Shown piece after piece: positions 34,815-36,523 of a DNA stretch of 36,523 nt. The notes beneath the pieces are model-generated. The model was given only the letters and a program-made list of their open reading frames with translations. It had not been told where the DNA came from and did no database searches. Source of the stretch: Vitrella brassicaformis (taxonomy: Eukaryota > Sar > Vitrellaceae); the NCBI GenBank assembly GCA_001179505.1, contig CDMY01000632.1:1-36523 (forward strand), read 5' to 3'. The position numbers and the translations under genes were made by a program. Position 1 is the stretch's first letter, and every line of letters starts with the position of its first letter.

Positions 34815-35441
34815 CGAACGACGGGCACACGAAAAACGAGCCGAATCGGCGGGACGGGTGTCGGGAAGATGCGAGGGGGAGAGGGGGAGCGGACTGGTGG
34901 CCGGCCCTCCTGTCTTGCCGCCAAGGATAGAAAAACGACGAGGAAAACCGGGCGAGAGGGGCTGGTGCGCGGGTGAGGGAGGCGCTGGTGCTCGTGCGAA
35001 AAGGTCAGAAAAGGCAAAAAGGAAGGCAGGCAAGCAAAAACCTGCAGATATGGAGGGGGGGTGAGCGAAAACGCGAGCAAGACGCACGAGAAGGGAACGG
35101 CCGCAAACGATCGAGCGTCCGTACACTTTAAACCCTGCGAGCTAAACCCTACACTTTCTAACCCTACGGTTTTACCCCACTTCCTGACATCCCAACCAAA
35201 CTACTAGCTCAAATCTGTGTGAGTCTGGTGATCTTGGCAGTTCAGTCGCAGAGTTGTGCGCGCGGCGGATCTGTCATTCAGAGGTACGTCAAAACACGGC
35301 AGACACATTTGCTCAGATGCAGCGCTTTCTGCGCCTGGACGTCTGTCTGCATCATGCTTGCAGGTGCTGACGACAGTGCCGACGGCGAACAACGGGTCCA
35401 CGTGTTTGCGGCAGGTAGGTAGTTTGTGGAGCGGAGGCCGG
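34815..35441. other. Divergent promoter region, ERD2-like gene and phosphatase gene
   Basis: 627 bp containing the AAACCCT-type cluster (35129-35174). The segment 35206-35412 has GT/AG sites and a short frame (ATG at 35354) compatible with 5' UTR exons or an upstream ORF of the phosphatase gene. Confidence 0.5.
35129..35174. promoter_or_regulatory. Triple AAACCCTA/CTAACCCTA cluster
   Basis: TAAACCCTGC, CTAAACCCTACA and CTAACCCTACGG occur within 46 bp between divergent genes. In plants the telobox (AAACCCTAA) is a known promoter element of growth and translation genes; its use in this organism is inference from position and repetition. Confidence 0.5.
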
Positions 35442-36379
35442 ATGGGTACACCGCTCGTGAGCCGAGGTGAGCGACTGTCAGTGCCTTACGGCGACTTCAT
35501 CTCGAAACTGTACATCGGATCACGCGATGACGCCAAGAACCTTCAGGCGCTGCAAGCCAATCGAATCAGGTAGGAGGGAGGCTCGGGAGGGCAGGTGGGA
35601 AGGATCTGACAGGCAAATCGAGCTCTCAGATGACGTGTGTGTTTTTTCCTGTCCTTCCTTTCTGCTATCTATCTTGTTCGTTCAGGTATGTGCTCAACTG
35701 CACGCCCAGCAAGAACGATGGCGGTGTGGCCAACTTCCATGAGGCTCGGCGCGACGCCTTCGAGTACTTCCGCTGTCCGCTCCAGGACAACCCCTCGCAG
35801 AGCCTAAAGGGCCACCTGGACGACGCATTCGCCTTCCTGCACAAGGCACGCATCCGCGAGGACGGCAACGTGCTCATCCACTGCAACAAAGGCGAGAGCC
35901 GCTCCGTCGCCATCGCCATCGCATTCCTCATGACGCAGAGCAACATGTCCTACGACGACGCCCTCGGCCTCGTCCGCAAGGCGAGACCGCAGGCCAAGGT
36001 CAACGACGCATTCGTCCCGCAGCTACAGCAACTGGCCCAGGACAGCGGGGCGGAGAACGGGGTGGCGTCCCAGTCCGGCGACAGGGATGGGCAGAAGGTG
36101 ACGAGCGAACCTGAGCCCAAGAGGAGGCGGATCGGTCCAACCATGCCCACAGGGAGGACGATTGGCCCCACCATGCCGCCGCAAAGAGCTGCCGACAAGA
36201 AGGACGAGGCACAAGGGGAGGAGAGCAGGCCCGCGCCAGGCGCATTCGCTGGTCCTCCAGAAGCTCCGCCAGATCGAGCTGCTGCAGATGGAGGCGAGGA
36301 GAGGGCTGACGAGGGAGGAGAGGGGGGGCAGGAGGGGGCCAGCACAGAAGAGCCAGGCGCAGTGAGAGTTGGCATATGA
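35442..36379 (+). CDS. Dual-specificity protein phosphatase with basic/acidic tail (2 exons)
   Basis: Exons 35442-35569 and 35686-36379; 273 residues. The catalytic domain (residues about 15-165) has the entry GDFISKLYIGS, the general-acid Asp in RCPLQDNPSQ, and the P-loop VLIHCNKGESRSVAIAIAFL with catalytic Cys and Arg (HCxxGxxRS), then YDDALGLVRKARPQAKVND, as in DSPc/MKP-type phosphatases that dephosphorylate pTyr and pSer/pThr. The tail of about 100 residues is unusual: EPKRRRIGPTMP, then a repeat GRTIGPTMPP, followed by Lys/Glu/Gly/Pro-rich disorder. KRRR suggests nuclear import. The frame is open upstream of the chosen ATG, so an extra 5' exon is possible. The AATAAA hexamer overlaps the TGA stop. 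Confidence 0.9.
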
Positions 36380-36384
36380 ATAAA
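36379..36384 (+). terminator. Possible AATAAA polyadenylation signal overlapping the stop codon
   Basis: The last base of the phosphatase TGA (36377-36379) is the first base of AATAAA. Whether this lineage uses AATAAA is unknown, so this is tentative. Confidence 0.25.
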
Positions 36385-36523
36385 TGAGATGGGTGAGTGA
36401 GAAAGGCCGTGGCCATGTGAATCGCAGCACCCAGTGGGGTGGGTGTTTTGGTGTACAGCATTTCTTTGCATCTTGGTACAATACAGGTCATGTGCGTGGG
36501 ACAGAGAGATTAAAGGGGGGGGG

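Overview
The window reads as nuclear DNA of an intron-rich, fairly GC-rich protist. Genes have many short GT-AG introns (17 exons in the PRP17 gene, 13 in the FHA/RING gene), lie on both strands with no operons, and are separated by microsatellite-rich spacers. Eukaryote-only proteins are present (PRP17, Sec20, an ERD2-family protein) and plant-type telomere-like AAACCCTA motifs recur. My best guess is a chromerid-type alveolate alga such as Vitrella. That is inference from gene structure and style, not from a marker gene.

Layout, left to right. A secreted type II L-asparaginase (242-2034, +) is followed by an FHA, coiled-coil, RING and ubiquitin-like fusion (3153-5491, +). A 4.7 kb stretch without a recognisable gene comes next. 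A CCCH zinc-finger protein (10200-12049, -) and the splicing factor PRP17/CDC40 (12611-16043, +) form a divergent pair; an exact 300-N assembly gap sits inside a PRP17 intron. A large unrecognised protein with an SH3/Tudor-like N-terminal segment (16771-20091, +) converges on a nitrobindin-family protein (20490-21419, -). The nitrobindin gene is divergent from a small Ser/Cys-rich predicted protein (21840-22654, +). After a 2.6 kb repeat-rich spacer come an unrecognised conserved-looking gene (25285 to about 26415 or beyond, -) and the SNARE Sec20 (26834-27865, -). Sec20 is divergent from a second large unrecognised protein (28120-31407, +). After another 2.5 kb spacer, an ERD2-like seven-helix protein (33874-34814, -) is divergent from a dual-specificity phosphatase (35442-36379, +).

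The genes do not form one pathway. They are housekeeping functions (splicing, ER-Golgi traffic, amino-acid metabolism, ubiquitin and phosphatase signalling) mixed with apparently lineage-specific proteins. The strongest non-gene signal is a repeated G/T-rich motif made of GGGTTTGGG and AAACCCT units. It sits in three divergent promoters and just upstream of one more predicted start, which suggests a shared core-promoter or telobox-like element. Other notable structures are a near-identical intron duplicated 260 bp apart, UG-rich 3' intron ends in place of pyrimidine tracts, and nested inverted repeats in the gene-poor 5.5-10 kb region.

Exon coordinates were assembled by hand from GT/AG sites and reading-frame continuity. 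Every multi-exon model with a resolved start sums to a whole number of codons, but first exons are the least certain parts.
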